Source: VRUE01 sp963702955 (GTDB taxonomy: Bacteria > Actinomycetota > Thermoleophilia > Solirubrobacterales > 70-9). Taken from it: a stretch of DNA of 64,000 bases. Each line of letters begins with the position of its first letter. The stretch's first letter is position 1. The stretch spans positions 2,108,001 to 2,172,000 of the forward strand of contig OY969774.1 in NCBI GenBank assembly GCA_963702955.1, read 5' to 3'. Positions 41,096 to 48,672 of the stretch are shown here, one piece after another. The translations under genes and the position numbers were made by a program. The notes beneath the pieces are model-generated. The model searched no databases. It saw only the letters and a list, made by a program, of their open reading frames with translations, and had not been told where the DNA came from.

Positions 41096-41647
41096 CTACT
41101 CGGCCTCCGCGACCAGCTCCAGCTCGACCGCGATGCTGACCGCGTAGTCGAGCACCTCGCCGCCGCTCGGCAGCTCGGCCTGCCAGTCGAGGCCGAAGTT
41201 GCGACGGTCAACGGTCGCCGCAAGCGAGAGGCCGACCCGCGGCGCGCCGTCGAGGCTTGCGCCGATCTCGCCGAACTTGCCGCTCGCCTCGACCTCGCGC
41301 GTCTCGCCGCGGATGTCGAGCTCGCCGAGCAGCCGCAGGCTGCCGTCCTCGGCGACGCTCAGCTCGGTCGAGCGGAAGCCGATCTGCGGAAACCGTTCGG
41401 CGTCGAAGAAGTCGGGGGAGAGGAGGTGGCCCTTGAGCTGCTGCTCGTCGATTTCGATGCCGGCGACGTCAACCGTGCCCTCGAGGCTGGGAGCCTCGCC
41501 GCCGGTCAGCCGTGCCTCGTAGGTCTCGAAGCCGCTGCGAAAGGTGGATACGCCGTTGTGGGTGACCGCGAAGGTGACTGAGGAATGGACCGGGTCCACC
41601 GTCCAGGTGCCCGCGGGAACCGCCTGCTCGATCGTCTTGGTGCTCAT
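41096..41647 (-). CDS. YceI-family lipid-binding-like protein
   Basis: 183-residue YceI-domain protein, a lipocalin-like barrel that binds polyisoprenoids in known relatives. Typical segments are GTWTVDPVHSSVTFAVTHNG (about residues 13-32), VDVAGIEIDEQQLKGHLLSPDFFDAERFPQI (about 65-95), GELDIRGETREVEA and VDRRNFGLDW. There is no signal peptide, so this version is cytoplasmic. ATG 41647 has GAGAGG 6 nt upstream. A TTGACA-16-TACGAT promoter lies in the region shared with the divergent MarR gene. Confidence 0.92.
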   Translation of the reverse strand: MSTKTIEQAVPAGTWTVDPVHSSVTFAVTHNGVSTFRSGFETYEARLTGGEAPSLEGTVDVAGIEIDEQQLKGHLLSPDFFDAERFPQIGFRSTELSVAEDGSLRLLGELDIRGETREVEASGKFGEIGASLDGAPRVGLSLAATVDRRNFGLDWQAELPSGGEVLDYAVSIAVELELVAEAE

Positions 41648-41763
41648 CGCTTGCCTCTCGATAGTCGTTGTCGGATAAACCTTTGACTCGGAAACAATCG
41701 TAGCAGAACTAGTTAGCTTGTCAACTATTGACTCGGCAATAACCATCTGCGATCATCGCCTGT
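41648..41763. promoter_or_regulatory. YceI/MarR divergent control region with candidate MarR operator
   Basis: Leftward promoter: -35 TTGACA (41724-41719) and -10 TACGAT (41702-41697), spacing 16. Rightward promoter: TTGACT (41728-41733), 17 nt, GATCAT (41751-41756), then 7 nt to ATG 41764. The perfect palindrome GTCAA-CTA-TTGAC (41720-41732) overlaps both -35 boxes. TTGACTCGG is repeated at 41683-41691 and 41728-41736. Confidence 0.65.
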
Positions 41764-42300
41764 ATGAGCGAGCAGGCCACTACGACGAGCGTCCCCGCCA
41801 CCGACGACGCCTCGTCACACCCACTACCCGCGTCCGAGGCGGGTACTCCTCGCGCCGCCGGCAGCCCCCACGGCGACGCCTGGGGGGCGATGACCCGCAC
41901 CCACGCGGCGATCGTCGGGCGCCTGCAGGAGGCGCTCGCGGCAGCCGACTTCCCGCCACTGCCCTGGTACGAGGTGTTGGCAACGGTCGCGGAGGCGCCG
42001 GAGCAGCGGATGAAGATGGGCGACCTGGCCGAATCGCTGGTGATCACCCGCGGCGGCCTGACCAAGCTGGTCGACCGCCTGGTCAAAGCGAGCCTGATGG
42101 AGCGGACCTTCTGCGACACCGACCGCCGGGTCAGCTACGCGACCCTGCTGCCCTCCGGCGCCGATCTGCTGGACGAGATGCGGCCGGTCGTCGTCGCCGA
42201 GCTGAGAGTCGCCTTCGCCGCCAAGCTCAGCGACGCCGAGGCCGACGCGCTGCGCGAGACGCTCGAGCGGGTCCGCGTCTCAGCCTGCGGCCAGAGCTGA
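41764..42300 (+). CDS. MarR-family transcriptional regulator
   Basis: 178-residue winged-helix repressor. After a proline/alanine-rich N terminus come the dimerisation helix and the winged helix-turn-helix MGDLAESLVITRGGLTKLVDRL (about residues 83-104, recognition helix TRGGLTKLVDRLV) and the wing ERTFCDTDRRVSYATLL with the usual DxRxxxxxLT-like pattern. C-terminal helices complete the dimer interface. It is divergent from the YceI/FMN-reductase operon and probably represses it and itself through the palindrome between them. The 3' end overlaps the convergent siroheme gene by 21 bp. Confidence 0.92.
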   Translation: MSEQATTTSVPATDDASSHPLPASEAGTPRAAGSPHGDAWGAMTRTHAAIVGRLQEALAAADFPPLPWYEVLATVAEAPEQRMKMGDLAESLVITRGGLTKLVDRLVKASLMERTFCDTDRRVSYATLLPSGADLLDEMRPVVVAELRVAFAAKLSDAEADALRETLERVRVSACGQS

Positions 42301-43032
42301 GGCCGCGCGCTCCTTGGCCGCCTCGATCAGCGCCGGCACCTGCGTCTCCTCGCCGGCTCGCAGCAGCGCCACCGGGTCGGGGTCGCCGTTGACGATCCCC
42401 TCGAAGAACTGCTTGCGGTCCTGGTAGGTCGGCAGCGTCCCCTTCGCCCAGCCGCGGGCCTCGTTGAGGATCACCGCCAGCCGCGCGTACTCCTCGCCGA
42501 ACAGCTCGCCGATCTCGCGCTTCATCCGCTTCGCCAGGGCGGGGGAGGCGCCGGCGGTCGAGATCGCGATCGCCAGCGGCCCGGTGCGGAGGATCGCCGG
42601 CAGGATGAAGTTGCAGAGCGGCGGCACGTCGACGACGTTGACCAGCATCGCCCGCCGCTCGGCGTCGTCGTAGACGCCGATGTTGACCTCGCTGTCGTCG
42701 GTCGCGGCGATCGCCATGAAGGCGCCGGCGAGGTCGGCGGCGCCGGCGTAGGGCCGCTTCTCCCACGTAATCGAGCCCTCGGCCGCGAGCGACTCCAGGT
42801 CGGGGTGGGCGACGGGGGCGATCAGCGTCACGTCGGCGTCGCAGGCGAGCAGCCCCTCGACCTTCTCGAGGCCGATGTCGCCGCCGCCGACCACCAGGCA
42901 GCGCCGTCCCTTCAGCTTCAGGCAGGCGATGTAGAAGGGAGTCTCGAGCATGTCCCGCACGCAGGACTGGTCGCAGATCCCCTTGCGGAGCTGGCAGACG
43001 CACTCCTTGCCGGCGTAAGCCTGGGCGGGCAT
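42280..43032 (-). CDS. Precorrin-2 dehydrogenase / sirohydrochlorin ferrochelatase (CysG N-terminal type)
   Basis: 250-residue enzyme of siroheme synthesis (Met8/SirC/CysG-B type) that oxidises precorrin-2 with NAD and may insert iron. The Rossmann motif is CLVVGGGDIGLEKVEGLLAC (about residues 44-63). FMAIAATDDSEVNIGVYDDA and DVPPLCNFILPAILRTGPLAIAISTAGASP (catalytic Asp and lid region) are typical. An unusual N-terminal extension contains CVCQLRKGICDQSC (C-x-C-x6-C-x3-C). It is a possible metal or Fe-S site not expected in the family. ATG 43032 is chosen because TATTTT stands 6 nt upstream; GTG 43038 is possible. Confidence 0.87.
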   Translation of the reverse strand: MPAQAYAGKECVCQLRKGICDQSCVRDMLETPFYIACLKLKGRRCLVVGGGDIGLEKVEGLLACDADVTLIAPVAHPDLESLAAEGSITWEKRPYAGAADLAGAFMAIAATDDSEVNIGVYDDAERRAMLVNVVDVPPLCNFILPAILRTGPLAIAISTAGASPALAKRMKREIGELFGEEYARLAVILNEARGWAKGTLPTYQDRKQFFEGIVNGDPDPVALLRAGEETQVPALIEAAKERAASALAAG

Positions 43033-43065
43033 AGACACAAAATAGCGGCCGCCTCCTCTGCTCCC

Positions 43066-43103
43066 GCCAGAGCCTGAAGAATCAGATATGGACAGGCTCT
43101 GGC
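43066..43103. repeat. Palindrome H (38 nt)
   Basis: GCCAGAGCCTG (43066-43076) and CAGGCTCTGGC (43093-43103) are exact arms; the centre contains CAGATATGGA. It lies between the epimerase stop and the siroheme-enzyme start, both on the minus strand. Same length as family C, but a different arm sequence. Confidence 0.75.
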
Positions 43104-43128
43104 TCCCGCGTCCGGGGGCGGCCTTGTC

Positions 43129-44061
43129 TCAGAGGGACGCCAGGGTGAGTCTCAATCCCTCGTCGATCCCGACCGTGGCGCGCCAGCCCAGCTCGCGCTC
43201 TGCCCGGCCGGCGTCGAGGGAGATCCGCTGCACCTCGCCGGCGCGGGGCGGCGCGAGCTCGGGCTCGAAGCTCTCGGCCCCGCCCAGCTCGCCGAGCCGC
43301 GCGGCCAGCTCCAGCACGTCGGTCTCGATCCCGGTGCCGATGTTGATCGCCCCGCTCGCCTCCGAGCCGGCCGCGGCCGTCGCCGCCGCGACCACGTCGC
43401 CCACATATATGTAGTCGCGGGTCTGCCTGCCGTCGCCGTAGACGGTCGGCCGCTCGCCGGCCGCCAGCTTGCCGCAGAAGATCGCGATCACGCCCGCCTC
43501 GCCGAGCGGGTCCTGGCGCGGCCCGTAGACGTTGCCGAGCCGCAGGCTCACCGCGGACAGCCCGTAGAGCCGCTGGTAGAGCGCCAGGTAGCCCTCGGCG
43601 GCGAACTTGCTCTGGCCGTAGGCGGAGAACGGTTCGATCGGCGTGTCCTCGCCCAGCGGCAGCGCCTTGCCCTCGCCCTCGCCGTAGATCGCGCCGCCGG
43701 TGGAGACGAAGACGACCCGCGGCGAGCCGGCGCCGCGCGCCGCCTCCAGCAGGTTGGCGGTGCCGCCGACGTTGATCGCCGCGTCGAAGGCGGGATCGGC
43801 GAGCGACTTGCGGACGTCGATCTGGGCGGCGAGGTGGAAGACGACCTCGGGTCGGCTCGCCGCGACCGCCGCGGCCAGCGCGTCCGCCTCGCGGATGTCC
43901 AGCTCGACCAGCTTCGCCCCGGTGGCGAGGGCCCCGTCGAGATTCTCGCGTCGCCCGGTCGAGAGGTCGTCGACGACCGTCACCTCCTCGCCGCGCGCCA
44001 GCAGCGCGTCGACCAGGTTCGAGCCGATGAATCCCGCGCCGCCGGTGACCAGAGTCCTCAT
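43129..44061 (-). CDS. NAD-dependent UDP-glucose 4-epimerase-type sugar epimerase
   Basis: 310-residue extended short-chain dehydrogenase. The NAD-binding motif is TGGAGFIG (residues 5-12), followed by DDLSTG (about 34-39). The catalytic Ser/Thr lies in VFVSTGGAIYG. The catalytic YxxxK in AYGQSKFAAEGYL follows, and LRLGNVYGPRQDP is a GalE/RmlB-type substrate loop. It probably epimerises or dehydrates a UDP-sugar for surface glycans. ATG 44061 is 78 nt from the divergent topA start. No sugar operon is adjacent, so the exact sugar is open. Confidence 0.9.
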   Translation of the reverse strand: MRTLVTGGAGFIGSNLVDALLARGEEVTVVDDLSTGRRENLDGALATGAKLVELDIREADALAAAVAASRPEVVFHLAAQIDVRKSLADPAFDAAINVGGTANLLEAARGAGSPRVVFVSTGGAIYGEGEGKALPLGEDTPIEPFSAYGQSKFAAEGYLALYQRLYGLSAVSLRLGNVYGPRQDPLGEAGVIAIFCGKLAAGERPTVYGDGRQTRDYIYVGDVVAAATAAAGSEASGAINIGTGIETDVLELAARLGELGGAESFEPELAPPRAGEVQRISLDAGRAERELGWRATVGIDEGLRLTLASL

Positions 44062-44139
44062 GAGCGCGCCGATCCTAGAAGGATCGGCGGACCGGGGCCG
44101 AATGGAGTGGCCGAACGCCCCTGCTACCCTCGCCGCCCC

Positions 44140-46398
44140 ATGCGACTGATCGTCACCGAGAAGAACAACAGCGCCAAGAAGATCGCCGACATCCTCGGCC
44201 GCGGCGACGCGAAGGAGGACAAAACCTTCAAAGTCCCCTTCTACACCTGGACCGACTCCGACGGCGCCGAGCAGATGACGATCGGGCTCAAGGGCCACGT
44301 GCTCGGCCCGGCCTTCCCCGAGGGCTACTCGAACTGGCAGAAGACCGACCTGCACGACCTGATCGACGCCGAGCTGATCAAGGAGCCGACCGACAAAAAC
44401 GTCGTCAAAGCGATCAAAAAAGTTGCCAAGGAGGCGGACGAGCTGGTGATCGCAACCGACTTCGACCGCGAGGGCGAGCTGATCGGCCTCGAGGCGCTGG
44501 AGGAGATGCTCGACGCCAACCCGAGCCTCGGCTCGCGCGAGGGGACCCGCGACGGCAGCCTGAGGATCAAGCGCGCCCGCTACTCGGCGCTGACCAAGGA
44601 AGAGATCGAGCGCGCCTTCGACGAGCTCGACGAGCTCTCCTACCCGCTCGCCAACGCCGGCGCCGCGCGCCAGGACATCGACCTGCTCTGGGGCGCGACC
44701 CTGACCCGCGCCGTCTCGCTCGCCACCCGCCGCTTCGGCTCCAACTTCCTCTCGGTCGGCCGCGTCCAGAGCCCGACCCTGGGGCTGATCGTCGAGCGCG
44801 AGATCGAGCGCCGCGCCCACGTCGCCAAACCCTTCTGGGAACTGCTCGCCAAGTTCCAGCACCCCGACGGCAGCTTCGAGGCGCACCACGCGACCGACAA
44901 ATTCTGGGAGAAGGCTGAGGCCGACAAGGCGCTCGCGGGCACCTCCAGCCCCGGCACGGTCACCGCGGTCACCGCGCGCAAGAACACGCGCAAACCGCCG
45001 ACCCCGCTCAACACGACCGCCTTCACGACCGACGCCTCCAGCCGCCTCGGCATCACCCCGGCCGGCGCGATGCGGATCGCCGAGGACCTCTACATGGACG
45101 GCTTCATCTCCTACCCGCGCACCGACAACACCGTCTACCCGGCCTCGCTGCCGGTCCGCGAGCTGGTCTCCACGCTGGTCCGCGTCCCCGAGTTCTCCGC
45201 CGCCGCCGGGCTGCTCGAGGGCGGCGAGCTGAAAGCGACCCGGGGCAAAAAAGAGACCACCGACCACCCGCCGATCTACCCGACCCAGGCGATCCACCCC
45301 GGCGCCCTGGAGGGCCCGAAGAAACGCGTCTACGAACTGGTCGTGCGCCGCTTCCTCGCCACCTTCAGCCCGCCGATGATCACCGAGTTGACCCGGGCCG
45401 ACATCGAGGCCGGCTCCGAGTCCTACTTCGTCCGCGGCTCGGTCGTCGTCGACCCGGGCTATGCCGCGATCTACACCTACGCTCGCTCCTCCGACGAGGA
45501 GATCCCGAAGCTCGAGGAGGGCCAGAAGCTGGAGCTCGACGGCGAGCCCTGGCTGCTCGACAAGGAGACGCAGCCGCCCTCGCGGATCTCGCAGGGCAAA
45601 TTGATCGAGATGATGGAGGAGCTCGGGCTCGGCACCAAGGCGACCCGCGCCGACATCATCCAGAAGCTGTATGACCGCGGCTACGTCTACTCCAACCCGC
45701 CGATCCCCTCGGAGACCGGGGTGGCGATGTACGACGCCTTCAAGAAGTTCGTGCCGCGGATGGCGACCGCCGAGATGACCGCCCAGCTCGAGGCGGAGAT
45801 GGACCAGATCGCCGGCGGCGAGATGACCAAGGGCAAGGTCGTCGGCGACAGCCGCGACCTCCTGCACCGCACCTGGTCGGAGATCGACGAGAGCCGCGAA
45901 GACCTCGCCAAAGTGGTCTGGAAAGGGATGGACGAGGACCGCATCCTCGGCCCCTGCAAGGTCTGCGAAGAAGCCGGCCGCACCAAGGAGGACGGCTCGC
46001 CGAACATGCTGCGGATCATCCGCGCGAAAAAATCGGGCAAACGCTTCGTCGGCTGCAGCGGCTGGACGCTCGACGATCCCGAGTCCTGCGACCAGACCTT
46101 CCCGCTGCCCCAGCGCGGCGACGTCTTCCGGCTCGAGGACCGCTGCTCGATCTGCGGCGAGACGCCGCGGCTCAAAGTCGTCCCCTTCCGCGGCCGCCCC
46201 TGGAACCTCTGCCTCAACGACGACTGCGAGTCGATGCAGGAGATGAAGAAACGCCGGGCCGAGCGCGAAGCGGCGAAAGCGGCCAAAGCGGCGATGGAAA
46301 AGCAACCGCCGCCGGACGGCGCCGGGAACGGCAAGGCCAGCAAAGCCGACACCGGCACCCGTCGCCGCAAACGGGCCAAAACGGCGACCAAAGGCTGA
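44140..46398 (+). CDS. topA: DNA topoisomerase I, archaeal-type
   Basis: 752-residue type IA topoisomerase relaxing negative supercoils. It follows the archaeal TopA pattern rather than the longer bacterial one. The Toprim domain starts MRLIVTEKNN with catalytic Glu7 and contains ATDFDREGELIG (about residues 106-117). The active-site tyrosine is Y325 in GFISYPRTDNT. SRISQGKLIEMMEELGLGTKATRADIIQKL is the late conserved domain. C-terminal zinc fingers (CKVC…C…C and CSIC…CLNDDC) precede a Lys/Ala-rich tail. TACCCT lies 9 nt before the ATG, again leaderless. It is followed closely by tmk. Confidence 0.93.
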   Translation: MRLIVTEKNNSAKKIADILGRGDAKEDKTFKVPFYTWTDSDGAEQMTIGLKGHVLGPAFPEGYSNWQKTDLHDLIDAELIKEPTDKNVVKAIKKVAKEADELVIATDFDREGELIGLEALEEMLDANPSLGSREGTRDGSLRIKRARYSALTKEEIERAFDELDELSYPLANAGAARQDIDLLWGATLTRAVSLATRRFGSNFLSVGRVQSPTLGLIVEREIERRAHVAKPFWELLAKFQHPDGSFEAHHATDKFWEKAEADKALAGTSSPGTVTAVTARKNTRKPPTPLNTTAFTTDASSRLGITPAGAMRIAEDLYMDGFISYPRTDNTVYPASLPVRELVSTLVRVPEFSAAAGLLEGGELKATRGKKETTDHPPIYPTQAIHPGALEGPKKRVYELVVRRFLATFSPPMITELTRADIEAGSESYFVRGSVVVDPGYAAIYTYARSSDEEIPKLEEGQKLELDGEPWLLDKETQPPSRISQGKLIEMMEELGLGTKATRADIIQKLYDRGYVYSNPPIPSETGVAMYDAFKKFVPRMATAEMTAQLEAEMDQIAGGEMTKGKVVGDSRDLLHRTWSEIDESREDLAKVVWKGMDEDRILGPCKVCEEAGRTKEDGSPNMLRIIRAKKSGKRFVGCSGWTLDDPESCDQTFPLPQRGDVFRLEDRCSICGETPRLKVVPFRGRPWNLCLNDDCESMQEMKKRRAEREAAKAAKAAMEKQPPPDGAGNGKASKADTGTRRRKRAKTATKG

Positions 46399-46408
46399 GG
46401 CCCGCACG

Positions 46409-46999
46409 TTGTTCGTTTCCCTGGAGGGTGTCGACGGCTCCGGGAAGAGCACGCAGGCGAAGCTGCTCGCGGAGGCGCTGGGACCGGAGACGCTGACGAT
46501 CCGCGAGCCGGGGGGGACCGAAGCGGCGGAGCGGATCCGCGAGCTGCTCGCCGACCCGGCGCTGGAGATCGACCCCTTCGCCGAGCTGCTGCTGTTCTCG
46601 GCCGCCCGCGCCGACCTGCTGGCCCGTGTGGTGCGGCCGGCCCTGGAGGCGGGCGGGACCGTCGTCGCCGACCGCTTCGCCGACTCCAGCGTCGCCTACC
46701 AGGGCGGCGCCCGCGGCCTCGGCACCAGCTACGTGCTGTCGCTGGTCGACCAGGCGATCGACGGCCTCTGGCCCGATGTGACCGTCTACCTGCGGATCGA
46801 CCCCGAGGTCGGCCTGGGGCGCGCCGACGGCGAGGACCGCTTCGAGGCCGAAGGGCTGGAGCTGCAGCGCGCGGTCGCCGAGGCCTACGAGGAGATCGCC
46901 CAGATCGCGAGCGACCGGGTCGCGGTCGTCGACGCCTCCGGGACCGTCGACGAGGTCCACGAGCAGGTAATGGAGGCGGTCCGGAGCCGTCTCGGATGA
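46409..46999 (+). CDS. tmk: Thymidylate kinase
   Basis: 196-residue dTMP kinase making dTDP for DNA synthesis. The P-loop is SLEGVDGSGKST (about residues 4-15). TIREPGGTEAAERIRELL (about 32-49) contains the dTMP-site Arg-Glu-Pro. The DRF/DRY motif is ADRFADSSVAYQGGARGL, with the lid region near GRADGEDRFEAEGLE. Start TTG 46409 has GAGG about 9 nt upstream, overlapping the end of topA, so the gene is likely translated from the topA transcript. It ends 2 nt before palindrome A2. Confidence 0.94.
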   Translation: MFVSLEGVDGSGKSTQAKLLAEALGPETLTIREPGGTEAAERIRELLADPALEIDPFAELLLFSAARADLLARVVRPALEAGGTVVADRFADSSVAYQGGARGLGTSYVLSLVDQAIDGLWPDVTVYLRIDPEVGLGRADGEDRFEAEGLELQRAVAEAYEEIAQIASDRVAVVDASGTVDEVHEQVMEAVRSRLG

Positions 47000-47001
47000 G
47001 T

Positions 47002-47044
47002 GCGTTCGAGGTTTGAACCGCTATGCGACACAAACCTCGAACGC
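47002..47044. repeat. Palindromic element A2 (43 nt)
   Basis: Perfect 14-nt arms GCGTTCGAGGTTTG and CAAACCTCGAACGC around a 15-nt centre AACCGCTATGCGACA. It occupies almost the whole gap between tmk and holB and is otherwise the same element as A1. Confidence 0.92.
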
Positions 47045-47051
47045 GCCGCCG

Positions 47052-48227
47052 ATGACCACCTTAGGCGACGCGACGACGCATCAGCAGCGAGCGCGTATGG
47101 CGCTCACCGCGGCGCTCCATGCTCCTTCACATGCCTATTTGTTTCGTGGACCGCGTGGCTCAGGCAAGCGAGCCGCGGCGCGGGCTTTTGCGGCGGAGAT
47201 CCTTGCGGTCGGGGCCGAGAACCCCGACGACGCGCGCCGCCGCGCCTTGCTGGATCCTTCGCCGCACCCCGACCTCGTCTGGCTGACGCCGAGCGGGGCG
47301 CAGCACCTGGTCGAGGACGTGCGCGAGCGGGTCATCCGCGCCGCCGTCTACCGCCCCTACGAGGGCGGCAAGCGGGTCTTCGTCATCGAGGCGGCGGAGG
47401 CGATGCGCGACGAGAGCCAGAACGCGCTGCTGAAGACGCTCGAGGAGCCGCCCGAGTTCGTCCACCTGATCCTGCTCACCTCCGAGCCGGCCGGCCTGCT
47501 GGAGACGATCGCCTCGCGCTGTCAGCCGGTCGACTTCGCGCCGCTGCCGGTCGAGGCGGTCGAAGCCGAGCTTGCGGGCGATACCGACGGCGGCAGCGGG
47601 GTGTCCACCGGCGCGGACGAGATCGCCGCCGCCGCGCGACTCGGGGCCGGCGACGTCGAGCTGGCCCGACTGCTGCTGAGCGAGCGGGGGAGGGAGGTCC
47701 GCGCGCAGGCCGAGCGCCTCGCCCGGGTCGCGCTCGGCTCCGCTGGGGGCAGCGACGGACTGGCGGCGCGGGGGGACGAACGCATGGAGTCGGCGACGAG
47801 CGCCGCCGATCCGCCCTGGAGAGCGCTTCTCGCCGGCGCCGAGCAGGCGGGCGAGGACGCCGAAGCTGCGGCCCGCGAAGTGCTCGAAGCCGAAAAGGAG
47901 GCCGGCGTCAAACGCTCCGCTCGCGACCTTGCCGACGAAGCCAAACGGGCCGGGCGCCGCCGCCGCACCGAGCTGCTCGACCTCGGCCTGTCCCTGACCG
48001 CCCTCTGGTTCCGCGACCTCGCCGCGGTCGCCGCCGGCGCTCCCGACGTCGCCTACAACCGCGACCGCCTCGACCTGCTCCAGTCGCAGGCCGCCGGCCT
48101 CGACCCCGACCGCCCCCGCCGCGCCGCCGAGCTGGTCCAGGACACCCGCCGCCGCCTCGACCTAAACGTCTCCGAGGAGCTGGCCCTGGAAGCCCTACTC
48201 GTCCGCCTCCACCGCCTGTTCGCCTGA
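47052..48227 (+). CDS. holB: DNA polymerase III subunit delta prime
   Basis: 391-residue clamp-loader subunit (AAA+ family). The Walker-A-like loop is FRGPRGSGKRAAARAFAAEI (about residues 30-49). The Walker-B-like region is KRVFVIEAAEAMRDESQNAL, followed by the characteristic LLKTLEEPPEFVHLILLTSEP sensor-1/SRC region with IASRCQPVDF (SRC motif). The conserved zinc-finger cysteines are absent. The middle contains a low-complexity Ser/Gly/Ala stretch (about 235-265). ATG 47052 is chosen; the frame to 47013 runs through palindrome A2. The TGA lies in palindrome D3. tmk-holB adjacency is common in bacteria. Confidence 0.92.
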   Translation: MTTLGDATTHQQRARMALTAALHAPSHAYLFRGPRGSGKRAAARAFAAEILAVGAENPDDARRRALLDPSPHPDLVWLTPSGAQHLVEDVRERVIRAAVYRPYEGGKRVFVIEAAEAMRDESQNALLKTLEEPPEFVHLILLTSEPAGLLETIASRCQPVDFAPLPVEAVEAELAGDTDGGSGVSTGADEIAAAARLGAGDVELARLLLSERGREVRAQAERLARVALGSAGGSDGLAARGDERMESATSAADPPWRALLAGAEQAGEDAEAAAREVLEAEKEAGVKRSARDLADEAKRAGRRRRTELLDLGLSLTALWFRDLAAVAAGAPDVAYNRDRLDLLQSQAAGLDPDRPRRAAELVQDTRRRLDLNVSEELALEALLVRLHRLFA

Positions 48228-48275
48228 CGTGCCGCCTATTCGGTGCCACATGTGGCCGCTAATCGACGGCACGTC
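48226..48275. repeat. Palindromic element D3 (50 nt)
   Basis: Arms begin GACGTGCCG and end CGGCACGTC, with central palindrome GCCACATGTGGC. Same 50-nt length as D1 and D2. Both convergent genes (holB, TGA 48225-48227; DUF2304 gene, stop 48259-48261) terminate within it. Confidence 0.9.
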
Positions 48276-48672
48276 CCCCGCTGTGCTCCTCTTCGGCGGC
48301 TTGCTCGCGGGCCTTCTCCAGGGCTCGCTCCTGGGCTAGGCGGGTTATCTGGGACGCCTGGCGGGACATGATCACGCTGAAGTTGAGCGCCAGGCCCAAG
48401 AGCAGCAGCAGCATGATGGAGAAGAGCGCGACATTCGTGTTGCGCACGCCCATCAGGTTGGCGACGACTCCGAGCAGCCCGGGGAAGGCGACGCCGGCCA
48501 GCATCGCCAGCCCGGCGAGCAGCCAGATGACGCTGTAGCGCTCCTGCAGGCTGTTGCGGCGGATCAGCTCGAGGATGAAGACCATGAAGGCGACCGCGAT
48601 CGCCGCCGCGATGATCCGCGTCTGCGCGGTCAGGTGGACCGCCGGGCCCTGCGCCGCCAGCAGCGCCCTCAC
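48259..48672 (-). CDS. DUF2304-type membrane protein
   Basis: 137-residue membrane protein with three hydrophobic helices (about residues 16-34, 47-70 and 82-102), followed by a charged coiled tail (QITRLAQERALEKAREQAAE). This matches DUF2304, a small membrane family that commonly sits next to dolichol-phosphate-mannose-synthase-like glycosyltransferases. GTG 48672 overlaps the GT stop (GTGA). The role is probably to support membrane sugar transfer or lipid-linked sugar handling. The last residues (GGRAVD) come from palindrome D3. Confidence 0.82.
   Translation of the reverse strand: MRALLAAQGPAVHLTAQTRIIAAAIAVAFMVFILELIRRNSLQERYSVIWLLAGLAMLAGVAFPGLLGVVANLMGVRNTNVALFSIMLLLLLGLALNFSVIMSRQASQITRLAQERALEKAREQAAEEEHSGGRAVD

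Noticed and set aside
47740..47830. Possible in-frame repeat insertion in holB (Ser/Gly/Ala-rich segment)
   Set aside because: Low-complexity sequence, but no inverted arms and no second copy in the window.
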